Positions 23,167-34,401 of a stretch of 64,000 bases of DNA are shown in pieces (positions within the stretch are counted from its first letter, which is position 1; the number at the start of each line of letters is the position of its first letter). The position numbers were made by a program, and so were the translations under genes. The notes below the pieces were generated by a model. It was given only the letters and a program-made list of their open reading frames with translations. It was not told the origin of the DNA and ran no database searches. This DNA comes from Siphonodentalium dalli (Eukaryota > Mollusca > Scaphopoda > Gadilida > Siphonodentaliidae), in NCBI GenBank assembly GCA_032622095.1, contig CP136068.1, positions 118,965,509 to 119,029,508 of the forward strand, written 5' to 3'.

Positions 23167-24360
23167 TTATATATATATATATGTGTGTGTGGGTACTTCA
23201 TAGAATCGAAAACGGCTGCGCGGATCGAGCTCAAATTTCGTATATAAGGGTAAAAACCCACGGGGATCGTCGACGTCGCATTTTGTACAAGCTCTGAGCA
23301 CTCATTCTCCACTCCCAATCATCAAAATCACCGCAAACACGGCGGGGGTTAATCGGGTTGATATTCGCTCGCGATCCAAGATGCGTAACTCTACATTTTT
23401 TTTATATCTGTATATGTATATTTTTATATCCATATTCTCTTCAAACTGCTAAACCCGTTGAGCCAAAACTTGCTAATACCTTCCAAAATATAGAATTTAC
23501 ATTTTCTCATATATACATTTCTTGTTACGGCTCAAAATCTTAGTCTATTTTCGATACATTCATATAAACAAGCTCTAAACTTACATCCCTCAATTCGTGC
23601 TAACTCACGCAACTTATCTCGCTGCTCAGTAAATACGAGGCAGTGCGATACGTCCCCCAATCTGACGGGACTTCCACTGTAGTATCTGTTCTTATCTGAG
23701 GCACGCTATGCTTTGATCGAGCCCGTGCTGTGAGATACGTCCCCGACGATGGTCACCACATCGGACGGAACTTCCACGGTACGGGTTCGCAGTCTGAGGA
23801 GGACGAGTGGTCCTGACTGACTGACGGACTTCCGCTTCTAGCGGGGGACTGACCCAGACAGGCAATTTGACCATCTCGTAAGGGTGGGTCACCTCTTTCG
23901 GGGTGCTCCAGCCGATAACAGTGGTCCGCAATAGCCCCGGGTTATAAAAAAAAAAATTGCACTGCCTTATCGGGTCACCACCAAGCCGTCAATGCCAATA
24001 ACAACGACATTGTTGCAATGTGAGAATCTTCGGGTGGCTCCCAAGCCGTGAAGGCCAACAACAACGACATGGCTGCTGAACCTTCAATAAATACGAGGTG
24101 GTGTGATACGTCCCCGAATCTGACGGGACTTCCAATTTATCTTGATTAATCGGGTCAGTTTTTCCGCCCGATGTACCTTAAATCATACCCCTTTTAGGGA
24201 CGGGTACTGCGTGTTGTGTGAAACATTCTTATGTCTGTCGTTCCTAGGAACGGGGTAAATTTTCATCGGGTCAGTCTTAACCTTCAAACGGGTACCCACA
24301 AATTATATATTGTGACCCCGACATGACCTTGACCTTGAAAATAATAAATTCAAGGTCAAA
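23120..24360. repeat. Microsatellite plus diverged GC-rich repeat
   Basis: AT/GT dinucleotide tracts occur at about 23130-23190. From about 23640 the phrase GATACGTCCCC, followed by TCTGACGGGACTTCC-like words, occurs near 23650, 23735 and 24115. CAACAACGACAT repeats near 23997 and 24058. It resembles an old tandem-repeat element. No gene was recognised, and the minus-strand ORF at 23692-23931 is repeat-derived. Confidence 0.45.
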
Positions 24361-24414
24361 TCGGGTAAAATATTGAAAAACCCAAAATTAAATTTAAAGA
24401 TTAAAGGTACTCAA

Positions 24415-24852
24415 TCCGATAAAACTCCTCTCAATTACTATTTCAATGAATTCGGGGGTCAAACATATTTGATTCGAGTCGAGGAAGCCACCCATCAAAG
24501 CTCAGATTTTTTAGATATCGATTTTAGAACTCTATTATTTTTCATTATCGGGAATACTTTCTGTGGCCCAAAAACACGTGGTCAAACAGGGGGGGGGGGG
24601 GGCGGAAAAAAACTGCAGACACAGGGTGGAAAAAAAACTGTTTGAAGGCAATTATTAGTACTCATCTCGAGAAATTAACAAATTTCAAAAATCAATATCT
24701 AATAACTCTGAGCTTTGTTTGATGGGTTCCTCAACTCGAATCAAATAATTTTTACCCCCAAAGCCAAAGAAATAGTAATATAGGACCCTCTGGTCGGATT
24801 GTTGTTGTTGGAATCTGTTGAGATGGGGACCCTCTGATCGGATTGAGTACCT
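24415..24852. mobile_element. TTAA-flanked palindromic element, family H copy 2
   Basis: TTAA lies at 24411-24414 and 24853-24856, with ends AGGTACTCAATCCGAT and ATCGGATTGAGTACCT. Arms of nearly 190 bp surround a centre with a G12 run. Related copies are at 22822-23014 and 25918-26331. Confidence 0.75.
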
Positions 24853-24891
24853 TTAATATTAACTCATTGAAAAACACAAACAAAAACCATA

Positions 24892-24991
24892 NNNNNNNNN
24901 NNNNNNNNNNNNNNNNNNNNNNNNNNNNNNNNNNNNNNNNNNNNNNNNNNNNNNNNNNNNNNNNNNNNNNNNNNNNNNNNNNNNNNNNNNN
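24892..24991. other. Assembly gap (100 N)
   Basis: Exactly 100 unknown bases, the usual placeholder for a scaffold join of unknown size. ORFs running through it are not real. Confidence 0.99.
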
Positions 24992-25913
24992 AATGTTTTA
25001 TACATACATGTATAATGGCTTTTCCTCGTTTTGTTCAGATAAACCAAAGATCATGAAAATAACAACAAGATAAGTTGAACGTATTAAACAGTACTTTTTC
25101 AAATATTGACATCATTTGTTTGCATACCAGCATCATAGAAAGCAGGACCCACCAGCATCATAGCAAATTATCAGGACTACTTAACCACTAACCAGAGGTG
25201 AGATTGTAGTTATATTTTGTATATGATTGGTCTCAAGTTACCATATATCCTAGGTACTTTTCTGTGTATCAATTTACACTCAATTAGCCAAAGCTTGGTT
25301 AAGCAAAAATATAAAACGGTCCACAAAAAAAAATACAAACAAGTCCCAGCTCAACAAAAATAGCCAATATGAGGTCTATCAGAATGTATGAAGAATTAAA
25401 GATGTAACTAAGATAAAGAAATTTTATAATGTTGATCAAGCTGGTACGTAATTTAAACGAGAGATAAAAGACTGTGACAAGAAATTTGAGCTTGGTGATT
25501 AGTACATTGGGGGGGGGGGGGGCGGGGGCAATTAAATTGGGGCAGAGGTCTAAATTAGTAGCGGTGGGTTACCAGAATCATTACTATTTTTTTTTAGACT
25601 GAACAGTGCACTGAAGCCCAAATAAAGTATATATATGAAAAAAGCATCCCATACATGCTACTGCTGTAGTACTTGTATTACACTTACGCTACCGGTAACA
25701 CATGTCTGAGTTACTTATTGCCAAATTTGCCATTACACGTAACCCCTCCATCCCCCACGCCACCATTCATTTTCAAACAGTTTACATTCAGTGACTCTAG
25801 TATAGGGATGTTGGTGTAGATAGAGGGTTTTCATTGGCACCCCCACCCCCTGAACACTTTGGTAGACATTTTACAGATGGTACTTAAACATTTTCATACT
25901 TTTTGTCTTAATC
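24992..25913. other. Intergenic, nothing recognised
   Basis: It contains a poly-G run near 25509-25522 and a short phrase (GCAGGACCCACCAGCATCAT, about 25143) that recurs near 37569 and may be a repeat end. No gene was seen. Confidence 0.45.
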
Positions 25914-25917
25914 TTAA

Positions 25918-26331
25918 AGGTACTCAATCCGAGTCCCCATATCAACAAGTTACAACTGAACAACATTTCTTCAAAATACGCTTTTGTTATCAGAATCGAT
26001 CAATTACAACATAATAATGCTAACGGCTGTCAACTATGGTATAACATTTCCCAAAATGTGTTATTTATCAACATGTTGTTCAACAAAATTTGGCCATATT
26101 ACCACTTGATTTTAGAGTTATCCATCTTCATCCACTGCTTCATCCGCAGTTTTGTCCAAGACCGTTGGTTTGACGAATATTTTCTGGGCCACAAATAATT
26201 ACACATTTCGAGAAATAACAAATTTCAAAAATCGATATCTGATCAACCTGAGCTTTGATGGGTGGGTTTCTCAACTCAATAAATCCCCAAAGAAATAGTC
26301 ATCTGGGAGCATTAATTCGGATTATGCATCT
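25918..26331. mobile_element. TTAA-flanked element, family H copy 3
   Basis: TTAA lies at 25914-25917 and 26332-26335. The ends are AGGTACTCAATCCGA and TCGGATTATGCATCT. The right half shares the stretch with AACAAATTTCAAAAATC and GAGCTTTGATGGGTGG with copy 2. Confidence 0.6.
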
Positions 26332-26335
26332 TTAA

Positions 26336-27394
26336 AACAACAAATTTTACACTAAGTTAAATACTGTTTGGAAATTCAAGCTATCAGTTTCAGATTCAGA
26401 ACAGTTTCAACTACTTTCAGTATCTGGATCTGTTTTTGGTCTGAAATTTCCAAAGCCAAAGGCAAAGGTGTACTTGTGTCAGGTACAAATTTCCAGTTGT
26501 TGACATTGTTTACCAAAGTTGGAGATTAGACAGTCATTTAACAGTGTCACACACCAACCCCACTTCACTTTTCAAAGACCGTGAAGTGATGAGAAGTCTT
26601 AAATTAAAAATCCTCACCAATGTTACTGTCACTGACTCACTCGTCGACTGAAATGGCATAACATTAACAATGTGCCAAATTAATGTAAGTATCTAACTTT
26701 TATTTTATTTAATCATGGTTGGTCGAATACATATGCTCTAAATAGATCGTGATTTATAACCGATTGTTAATGTTATTGAACATTCAGTTATTTCAGTATT
26801 CAGCTTTTCAAGTTCAAATCGGCATCTTCAAAACTTTGTTGATATCCGCGCACCGTTAATGCTGGATAGCCTGCGACGAAAGACCATCCTGTTAGATTTG
26901 TGCGCATGCGTAAATCGGACCTTCCCGGTTGGGGTTCCTTCTCACGCTTACCGTTTTGGAAACAAGAAAACGCTGTAAATGTTCAATAAATGAAAGTATT
27001 GTCAACTATCCGCCAGCCAACAATAAATGGAAGATACATATCAAACGGTAATATGACTCAATAATCTAGAAAGTTGTATTTAGAAAATTTCATTGATCAA
27101 TTTGATGGATCACATGATTAGACCCTAAGAAATGAAACTCAGTATGCATCCTGATGCTCAAAATACTGAGTTCATATTATGGAACTAGGTGAACCACCGA
27201 TCGAGCTATAGTATAGGAATACAGGAGAAGTCGGCCCCATTCGAAGTCGGCCCCATATATAAAAGAACCATTGTTTAAAATCACTCTTCATTTATTTTAT
27301 GATTTGAAATATGAAACTGATAATAATAAAAATGACCATATTTACCTGTGTTCTTCTAGCCTATTACTTATTACTATTAGTATTAATAATAGTA
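26336..27394. other. Intergenic; possible promoter-like patch at 26875-26960
   Basis: No exon was recognised. TGCGCATGCGTAAATC near 26901 contains the NRF1-type word GCGCATGCG, and the patch is locally GC-rich. At 27227-27255 GAAGTCGGCCCCAT occurs twice, the inverse of the unit that opens segment C at 16891. Confidence 0.35.
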
Positions 27395-28512
27395 TCTCAT
27401 ATATATTTTGAAGACCTCTGTTTGTTTGTCTGTCTCTCTGTCTGTCTGTATGTCATTTATACAAATCTATGATTCTCGACCGATCGGGACGAAACTTGGT
27501 AGATGTGTGTAGTTTGACCAGGCGGTGGACGTTGTCGTATTGGCGAGCCCATGCGGCACCCGCTTCGCGCATCGCGCAGACGAGATCTCAGAAACGGGTG
27601 GAGCTATCGACTTGAAATTTGCTATGTGAATGTATCTTGCCCCGGATACAAATTTTATCGGGTCGCCGAGCCCGTGCGACGCCAGCTTCGCGCATGTGCA
27701 GACGAGATCTCGGAAACGGGTGGAGCTATCGACTTGAAATTTGCTATGTGAATGTATCTTGCCCCGGATACAAATTTTAACGGGTCGCCGAGCCCGTGCG
27801 ACGCCAGCTTCGCGCATGCGCAGACCAAATCTCGGAAACGGGTGGAGCTATCGACTTGAAATTTGGTTTTTGAATAGCCCGGACAACGTCGGGCTCATCG
27901 GCTATCTCATATATATTTTGAAGACCTATGTTTGTTTGTCTATGTTTGTCTGTCATTTATACAAATCTACGATTCTCGACCGATCGGGACGAAACTTGGT
28001 ACGTGTGTGTAGTTTGACCAGGCGGTCGACGTTGTCGTATTGGCGAGCCCGTGCGGCGCCCGCTTCGCGCATGCGCAGACGAGATCTCGGAAACGGGTGG
28101 AGCTATCGACTTGAAATTTGCTATGTGAATGTATCTTGTCCCAGATACGAATTTTATTCGGGTCGCCGAGCCCGTGCGACGCCAGCTTCGCTCATCGCGC
28201 AGACGATATCTCGGAAACGGATAGAGCTATCGACTTGAAATTTGCTATGTGAATGTATCTTGCCCCGGTACGAATTTTATCGGGTCACCTAGCCCGTGCG
28301 ACGCCAGCTTTGCGCAGACCAGATCTCGGAAACGGGTGGAGCTATCGACTTGAAATTGGCTATGTGAATGTATCTTGCCCCGCATACGAATTTTATCGGG
28401 TCGCCGAGCCCGTGCGACGCCAGCTTCGCGCATGCGCAGGACCAGATCTCGGAAACGGGTAGAGCTATCGACTTGAAATTTGGTTTTTGAATAGCCCGGA
28501 CAACGTCGGTAA
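27395..28512 (+). repeat. Hairpin-ended tandem-repeat array, family E (two copies)
   Basis: Each copy starts CTCATATATATTTTGAAGAC, followed by TTTGTTTGTCTG tracts and TTCTCGACCGATCGGGACGA. It then has several ~120-bp units (GAGCCCGTGCGACGCCAGC, GATCTCGGAAACGGGTGGAG, ATCGACTTGAAATTTG). Copy 1 ends with the hairpin AGCCCGGACAACGTCGGGCT near 27875-27894, and copy 2 begins at about 27904 right after CATCGGCTAT. Copy 2's hairpin is cut after AGCCCGGACAACGTCGG. The ORFs of 116, 165 and 107 codons here are translations of this repeat. Confidence 0.8.
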
Positions 28513-29112
28513 TTGAACTAGTAATTGAACATGTCTTTGATAAAGATCTTGTTTTGGGGAAAAAGTTCTGCACTGTTCGACGCAGCGACTGCCAAAACTC
28601 ACCTGTGTTCATGGTAATTGTAGTTCAGAACCCCCACCCCAATGACTTACCGATGTTTATTACACGCTTGTTCCTAGAAGTACAGCGTTATTGCTGTTCC
28701 ATATAACATATTTACAAATCCGTATGGAACGTATGGAAATAGTGGGTCAGAAAGTTGGGACTTATTGACAGAAATCTACAGTAAATTAAAATGCGAGAGG
28801 CTGATTACACTAAATATTCGCCCGACAAAGCGTTACCCAGTGTAGACAACTGTGCATGTGGTCTGCGCTACTGATCATGTCTTATTCAGGCACCAAGTGT
28901 AGGGTTCCTTGCAGTCTGTTAATCGTCGGTGATCACTCGTCCTCTGTAAAATGGGGACTGAGCTAGGTCTGTGGCTATTTTGTGACCAATATTAAGTCAA
29001 GGTTGGGGAGGGGAATGAGGCCGCTGGACGGCCGGCCTGCCATTGCAGTGGAAACCCTGGTTATAGGCCTATATAATTTATTATGTATACATGTGTTTAT
29101 TATTAACGTAAT
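28513..29112. other. Intergenic, nothing recognised
   Basis: No gene or clear repeat was identified. Confidence 0.4.
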
Positions 29113-29650
29113 TCAGCGGAACCATAAGTCGAATGACTTGTTTCGAAATAAAGATGATGATAATGATGATGAATTGTTTGTACTTCTGGCTGCAAAGTTG
29201 TTCTTGCATAAAGTGGTGTACTTATATCCTTTCTTACTGTGACCTCTTGTTTTGCTTCCTCCAGTATCTGTGTATAATTCCATCGTGTTCAGCTTGACTT
29301 CATCCTTCTTCTGCATTATCTTGTACATTTGAATCATATCAGTCCTCTCTCTTCGATATTCTAAAGTTGGTAATCCTAGTTCTTTGATTCTTTCTTCATA
29401 TTCCTTATTTTTTACCCCCCCCCCCTTCCACCATTTTAGTTGATCTTCTCTGCACTCTTTCTATCATTGTTCTGTATTTTTTTATAGTGAGGCGACCATA
29501 TAGATGTCCGGTATTCCAGCTTGGGTCTGATAAATGCTTTGTATAGTGTGGTAAACATCTGTTTATCCATAAATCTTAATGTTCTTTTTAGAATTCCAAG
29601 TTTCTGGTTGGCCTTATTTACTGTTGTTGGAATGTTCTGTTTCAAAATGA
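29113..29650 (-). pseudogene. Non-LTR retrotransposon (LINE) reverse-transcriptase C-terminal relic
   Basis: On the minus strand the conceptual pieces read in order: VNKANQKLGILKRTLRFMDK, then TLYKAFIRPKLEY with SIWSPHYKK, then ERVQRRSTKMV, then YEERIKELGLPTLEYRRER and TDMIQMYKIM. This order is typical of the thumb and C-terminal part of CR1/Jockey-type LINE reverse transcriptases. The catalytic palm domain (the Y-x-D-D box) and the endonuclease are absent. A G/C run near 29407-29416 breaks the frame, and the pieces sit in different frames, so this is a dead 5'-truncated fragment. Confidence 0.85.
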
Positions 29651-29804
29651 CAGCGAAAATGGCAGTCGGAAGTGAACAATTGAAGTGTTTTTTGTTTTTG
29701 TACTAAATCTTACGATATAGAATAAACGTATAGCCAATATTTAGTCATATATGCCACCATATAAGTTTCCAAAGCCACAAATAGTTTCATGTTAAATACA
29801 TCAT

Positions 29805-31520
29805 ATTAGTGTCCCAAACCACACAACGAGTGCGCCAAACCATATACAGAGTTACAAAACCCATCTGGTAGCCAAAAAAAACCAACATGTGAGTATCCAA
29901 ATCAATACGACGGGCGCCCCAAATCCAAAGATTGTTCCAAACCATCGACGGGGTGTCCCAATCCACCAAACGAATTTCAGAAACCACCCAGACTGATGTG
30001 GACTGAGGTAGGTACATGTAGTGCCCAAATGATACTCAACTGGTGTCATTACCCACACATATAGTCCCCAAAACCATGCATCTGGTATTCCAACTCACCC
30101 AAAATGAGTGTCCCAAACCACTAAATGAGTGTCTCAATCGACCTGATCAGGGACCCAATCCATTCAACGAATGGTCCCAAACCACACCATTAGTACTCCA
30201 TACGTTGCAACAAATGTTCAAAACCACATCATACATGTAGGTGTGTCCCAAACCATCCAGCAGGTCCCAGAACTATTCAATGAGTGTCCATAACCATCAG
30301 ATGAGTAAAACATACAATGGGAACCAATCGAGTGTGTCAAACCACTTAATCAGTGCCCCAAACCACACAATGGGTGAAGCTTACCAAACCATCCATCGAG
30401 TGTTAGAAACCACATGAGAGGCAGGCATCCAATATGTAGCCCATACCACACAACTGGTACCCCCAAGACTTCCGGGAGTGTCATATGTCATACAACATAC
30501 AACTGTCGTCTCAATCCATTCAACTGTAGTGTCCCAAATGGCCCAACCAGTGACCCAATCGGCCACACATTGTCCCAATGCACATAAACAGTATCTAAAA
30601 TCTATAGCGAGTGTCCCAAACCACTCAATGTGAACACTCCTCCAATTGGTGCACCAAGAGTATCCAACAGAAGTCACAAATCACCCAGCGGGTGACCCAA
30701 ACCATAAAACTAGCATCACAAACGATCCAACAAGTTCCCTATCCATCCAACTGGACAGGTGTTACGAACCAACAACCAACTGTCATCTCAATACATCTAC
30801 AATAGTGTACATATCCTCCATCAAGTATTTCACACGATCAAGTGAGTTTATCAAACCATCCAATGAGTTTACCAAAAGATATTTTGATACAATTGATGGA
30901 TGGTTTTGTACACTAGTTTGGGACACCTATTAAATGATTGGGACATTCAGTGGGTGGTTTGAGACACTAGTTGGATGTTTTTAGACACCCCTGATGGTTT
31001 TGATAATCATCGTGTGGCTTGAGACACTCATTTGATGATTATGGACACTCATCTGTTGGTTATGGGACACCCATTGGATGGTTTGTGGTACACACATGAT
31101 TTGAGACACCAAATTGTTTGGTTTGGGACACCACGTACATGAATTGGGACACTCGATGGGTGACATATGGCAATCGTTGGATGGTATGGAACACACATTG
31201 GTTTGGGCACTAACTGGATGGTTTGTGACACTATTTGGGTGGACTGTGTTACATATTATGTGGTTTGGGACACTCGTTGGCTGATTTGGGATGCCCCTTC
31301 TATGGACTGGGACACTCACCGATTAAGTTGGTACCGGTATATTATTAAGGAGGCGGTTGAGACACCTGTTGCATGGTTTTACGCTCCTTAGATGGTTTGG
31401 GACACACGTTAAGTTGTTTTTGACACTCATTGGATGTATTACGATACTAGTTTGGTTGCTGTGGACACTCATTAAATAGATATTTTTGACTTTCAATTGC
31501 AATATTCGCCGCCATTTTGG
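29805..31520. repeat. Degenerate 21-bp minisatellite that reverses strand at about 30880
   Basis: From 29805 to about 30870 the sequence is built from units of about 21-22 bp resembling GTGTCCCAAACCATCCAATGA. From about 30890 to 31520 the same unit runs in the opposite orientation, TGGTTTGGGACACTCATTGGA. No spacer beyond a few tens of bases separates the arms. Because 21 is a multiple of three, the tract yields several 65-112-codon ORFs on both strands with heptapeptide periodicity (VPNHP-like, CPKP-like). These are a by-product of the period and are not evidence for a protein. Confidence 0.85.
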
Positions 31521-31672
31521 GACACTGTCGGGACAAATTCTCGACATATAGCTCATTATTATCGGATTAGGATCCAACATTATTTACTGTTGTGCTATCC
31601 ATTATACATGTATGTTTTTTCGTAGAAATGGAAACAATCTGGTGAACTTTAACGAAAATTGGGATCAAATTA

Positions 31673-31945
31673 TTGTTTCACTCTCAACTGTTAACCTTTG
31701 AGCAGAGAATAAATAACATTTTCAAAATCAAATTGAGGGTTAGCCCTGTGAATGACATCAGTAGTGTGACTGACACAACACATTTATCCAAAGTTAGTAT
31801 TGATGAAGCTACTCTCAGGTGCCTTTTGGAAAAAATTCCCAATGATCCCTATTATTTGACATTGAGTGATTTTGTCAGCACTATTATTAATTTCAGCCTA
31901 AATCCCCACTCATCACTAGTGTCAGGTGGACAAGACCAGAACTAA
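31673..31945 (+). CDS. Unrecognised short ORF, possible exon
   Basis: This is an open frame of about 90 codons containing SIDEATLRCLLEKIPNDPYY and LTLSDFVSTIINFSL. The composition is protein-like (amphipathic helices), but I recognise no family and see no convincing splice sites. Its last 30 bases enter a direct repeat (31917 onward), and the downstream copy lacks the ORF. It could be an exon of a gene upstream of EIF2B1, or chance. Confidence 0.2.
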   Translation: MFHSQLLTFEQRINNIFKIKLRVSPVNDISSVTDTTHLSKVSIDEATLRCLLEKIPNDPYYLTLSDFVSTIINFSLNPHSSLVSGGQDQN

Positions 31946-32270
31946 ATATGTCATGCTGGGGACAGATTGTTGGGTAAAACCACATGTATTACTTGCACTT
32001 TATTTGTGCAGTGCTTGATTAAATTATATTTCCTGCTGAAGCACTGCTCTTGAAGTATGGTTGCAGGTATGTGCTCTCTCAGTGTGTTCACCCCAATGCA
32101 TCATGAAACTTGACACCATCCTATAGTATCAGGTGGACAAGACCAAAAGTAAATATGTAATGCTCGAGGATAGATTCCTGGGTAATTCAAAGACCACATG
32201 TACATGTAGGTAATTAAACTTTATTTGTGCAGTGCTTGATTAAATTATAGTTGCTGCTCTTGAGTAATAA
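31917..32270. repeat. Direct duplication of ~140 bp
   Basis: 31917-32055 and 32127-32270 share GTCAGGTGGACAAGACC, CTTTATTTGTGCAGTGCTTG and GCTGCTCTTGA in the same order and orientation. Confidence 0.7.
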
Positions 32271-32309
32271 AATTGTCATATATATATAGTGACATATATA
32301 TAGAATATG

Positions 32310-32445
32310 TAGCTAGTGTCGTCGCTTAAATTGTTTATGTCTGTGAGGGCGATTTGAGCATCTATTGGGCGAGGCTCTGCCGAGTCCAATAGATGCCAAA
32401 TCCCCCGAGCGGACATAAACAGTTTAAGCGACGACATTAGCTACA
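32310..32445. repeat. Long hairpin
   Basis: GTAGCTAGTGTCGTCGCTTA, with TTGTTTATGTC, on the left pairs with GACATAAACAGTTTAAGCG and ACGACATTAGCTAC on the right. The inner stem pairs GCATCTATTGG with CCAATAGATGC. The stem is roughly 60 bp, imperfect, with a GC-rich loop. Confidence 0.75.
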
Positions 32446-32895
32446 TATTTTATTTATCCATCGCACAAAATCTGCTTTTATTGAGGAAAATCTGTCATTT
32501 TCCTCAGTTTTACATTCGTTACTTCGATTACGCTATTACATTTATTAGGTCAAGCAAACCGATTAGCATTCATGACGTGGGAAAACCGGAGTGCAGCTTA
32601 GGGCGAAATAGTTCGTTGGCCTTTTTACATTTATTATAAGCAGACCTTGTTCTGATGATTTACAGATGTTTTAGAGCTAAAACATATATCATTTTACGAA
32701 TTATTTTAGTGAATTATGCACGATAAAAACGTTCTGAAATCACAATGACGTCACTAAGGCCGGTTGATGTCCCTAGTTACCTGCGCAATTTGCATATCAA
32801 ATTACGTCATAAATGTAGTACTAACCTAATAAAGCTACGTTGACCTAATAAAGCTATCTTGACGAAATAAACGTAATGTTTATTAGGCAGGCTTT
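32446..32895. other. Non-coding with CRE-like sites
   Basis: TGACGTCA occurs near 32747, ATTACGTCAT near 32802 and CATGACGTGG near 32571. CCTAATAAAGCTA occurs twice (about 32826 and 32845). These could be a promoter region or the body of the element that carries the hairpin at 32310. Confidence 0.35.
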
Positions 32896-33123
32896 ATGTG
32901 GGCAATAGAGGTAGTGAGCGGAGGATATAATCAGATTTCCTTAGTCAATTGTCTGATGTTTGGATTGAGTAGTTTAATAGCTAGCGCCATTTTCTACTAT
33001 GAGATTATCAGGTACATGTACTTTGTCTTATTTGGAATCATAACCCAATTTATCACACAATTGGACAAAACGGCTCTAAAAAGTGCAGAACGACAAGCTA
33101 AAAGAAAAACAAACTACCATTAA
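32896..33123 (+). CDS. Small hydrophobic ORF, possible terminal exon
   Basis: A 75-codon open frame begins MWAIEVVSGGYNQISLVN. It has two hydrophobic stretches (residues about 20-35 and 40-55, VLFGIITQFITQ) and a basic tail KSAERQAKRK. A plausible acceptor (TTTATTAGGCAG) ends just upstream at about 32889, so this might be a final exon of a small membrane protein. I do not recognise the family. It lies immediately after a repeat-like region, so a transposon origin is also possible. Confidence 0.22.
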   Translation: MWAIEVVSGGYNQISLVNCLMFGLSSLIASAIFYYEIIRYMYFVLFGIITQFITQLDKTALKSAERQAKRKTNYH

Positions 33124-33420
33124 CTTACATGTATACAGCAAGCCAAAGTAAAGGGCGACATATTCATAAACATTTCCGACTGGTGAAGTTCATATATTCA
33201 GAATGACAGTTGTGAGGTTTCAGTGATGGTAAAGCCCAGGATTAACTGGATGTGGTCAGTAACAGAGGGCACAGAACTTAACTCAGAAGATTGTGAAAAA
33301 ACTCAGTGCTCACACGTTGATAATTTCATGGTCTGAGCTGTTAATGACTTCAAATATTGAACCAGATTCAGCATATGGGTGAAATTCTGACATTTGTTAA
33401 AACTTAAAAGTTTATAACTG

Positions 33421-33740
33421 ATCGCGGTGTATTTGCCGTTCGGCCGCAGTGTCAGTTTGTAACTGCAGTTGAGCACCGCGGCCGAACGGCAAGTACACCG
33501 CGGCCGAACGGCAAGTACATGTATGCCATGGCCGAAAGGCAACTACAACGCGGCCGAATGGCATGTACACCGTGGTTAGATTTCTGGTTTGTATCGTCTT
33601 TTTTTAGTTTAATGAACATACACCACAGCAACTACATGTACATGTACACCATGGCCGAATGGCAAGTACACCGCGGCCCAACTGTAGTTAGCCGATGGAG
33701 CCGCAGTGTAGTTGCATTTAGGCCGTGGTGGCAACGCTAA
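33421..33740. repeat. GC-rich minisatellite with an inverted start
   Basis: Units like ACCGCGGCCGAACGGCAAGT (about 22 bp) repeat at 33474-33575 and again at 33645-33730. The first unit at about 33423-33450 is inverted (GCGGTGTATTTGCCGTTCGG). The ORFs on both strands here are repeat translations. Confidence 0.7.
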
Positions 33741-34296
33741 CCGCACTGCGATTAAGTGGACACTTGTATTGTCCAGCAGGATATATTGGATATTATGTGC
33801 TGTGGTAATACAGTAATGTCCTAATTAGAAACTGGATTATTGTGAGTCTGGCTTGAATTCAGTAAGTAGAGAAAAAAAATAGGAATTTCTTTTCTAAATT
33901 CAAAATATACTTTTTTCAACAACAAAAAGAAGATATTACTACCAGATGATGCCTGACAAATGATTTTTCCTTAATTATCGGTAAAAACACACTGTCTATT
34001 GAAATTCATCATATTCTAATGACTGTTTGTTTGTGACTGACTCAACATGATGTGACTGACATAATGTGTGACTGACACAACAATTTAGAACCTCAACCTT
34101 GCTAGTATAAACACCACAGTACATTCCCATCGTGGTAACTTTTTTTTATTATCAGCCTGTGTTTAGTCAATTTTCTCCTCGGGCACCCATGCCAAGCTTA
34201 ATATCGGCCAGTCTGGACAGGTGTCAAATGACAGTGCTGGTCTTATCATTCGTGTTCATGAGAATCTAATGAAATGCATTGATAGAGATTATCGGC
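33741..34296. other. Intergenic, nothing recognised
   Basis: A short run of GTGACTGAC repeats near 34034-34080 is the only structure noted. Confidence 0.4.
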
Positions 34297-34401
34297 GAGA
34301 GCTTTCCGATGAATGGCAACAAACCATATTTCCGACTAAATCCTGAAAAATTACCCATAATTCTGCTGTGGTTAAGTGGTCACTTACTTTGGGCATTACT
34401 G
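34297..34401. mobile_element. TA-type palindromic MITE, right half only
   Basis: GAGAGCTTTCCGATGAATGG through GGGCATTACTG followed by TA matches the right arm of the element at 37684-37894. The left arm is missing. Confidence 0.75.

Noticed and set aside
24843-25073. ORFs spanning the N run
   Set aside because: They are translated through unknown bases in the assembly gap.
27467-28612. Arginine- and alanine-rich ORFs of 107-165 codons
   Set aside because: They are translations of the ~120-bp family E repeat and appear on both strands with repeated peptides.
29787-31580. Many 60-112-codon ORFs on both strands
   Set aside because: They are produced by the 21-bp minisatellite, whose period is a multiple of three.
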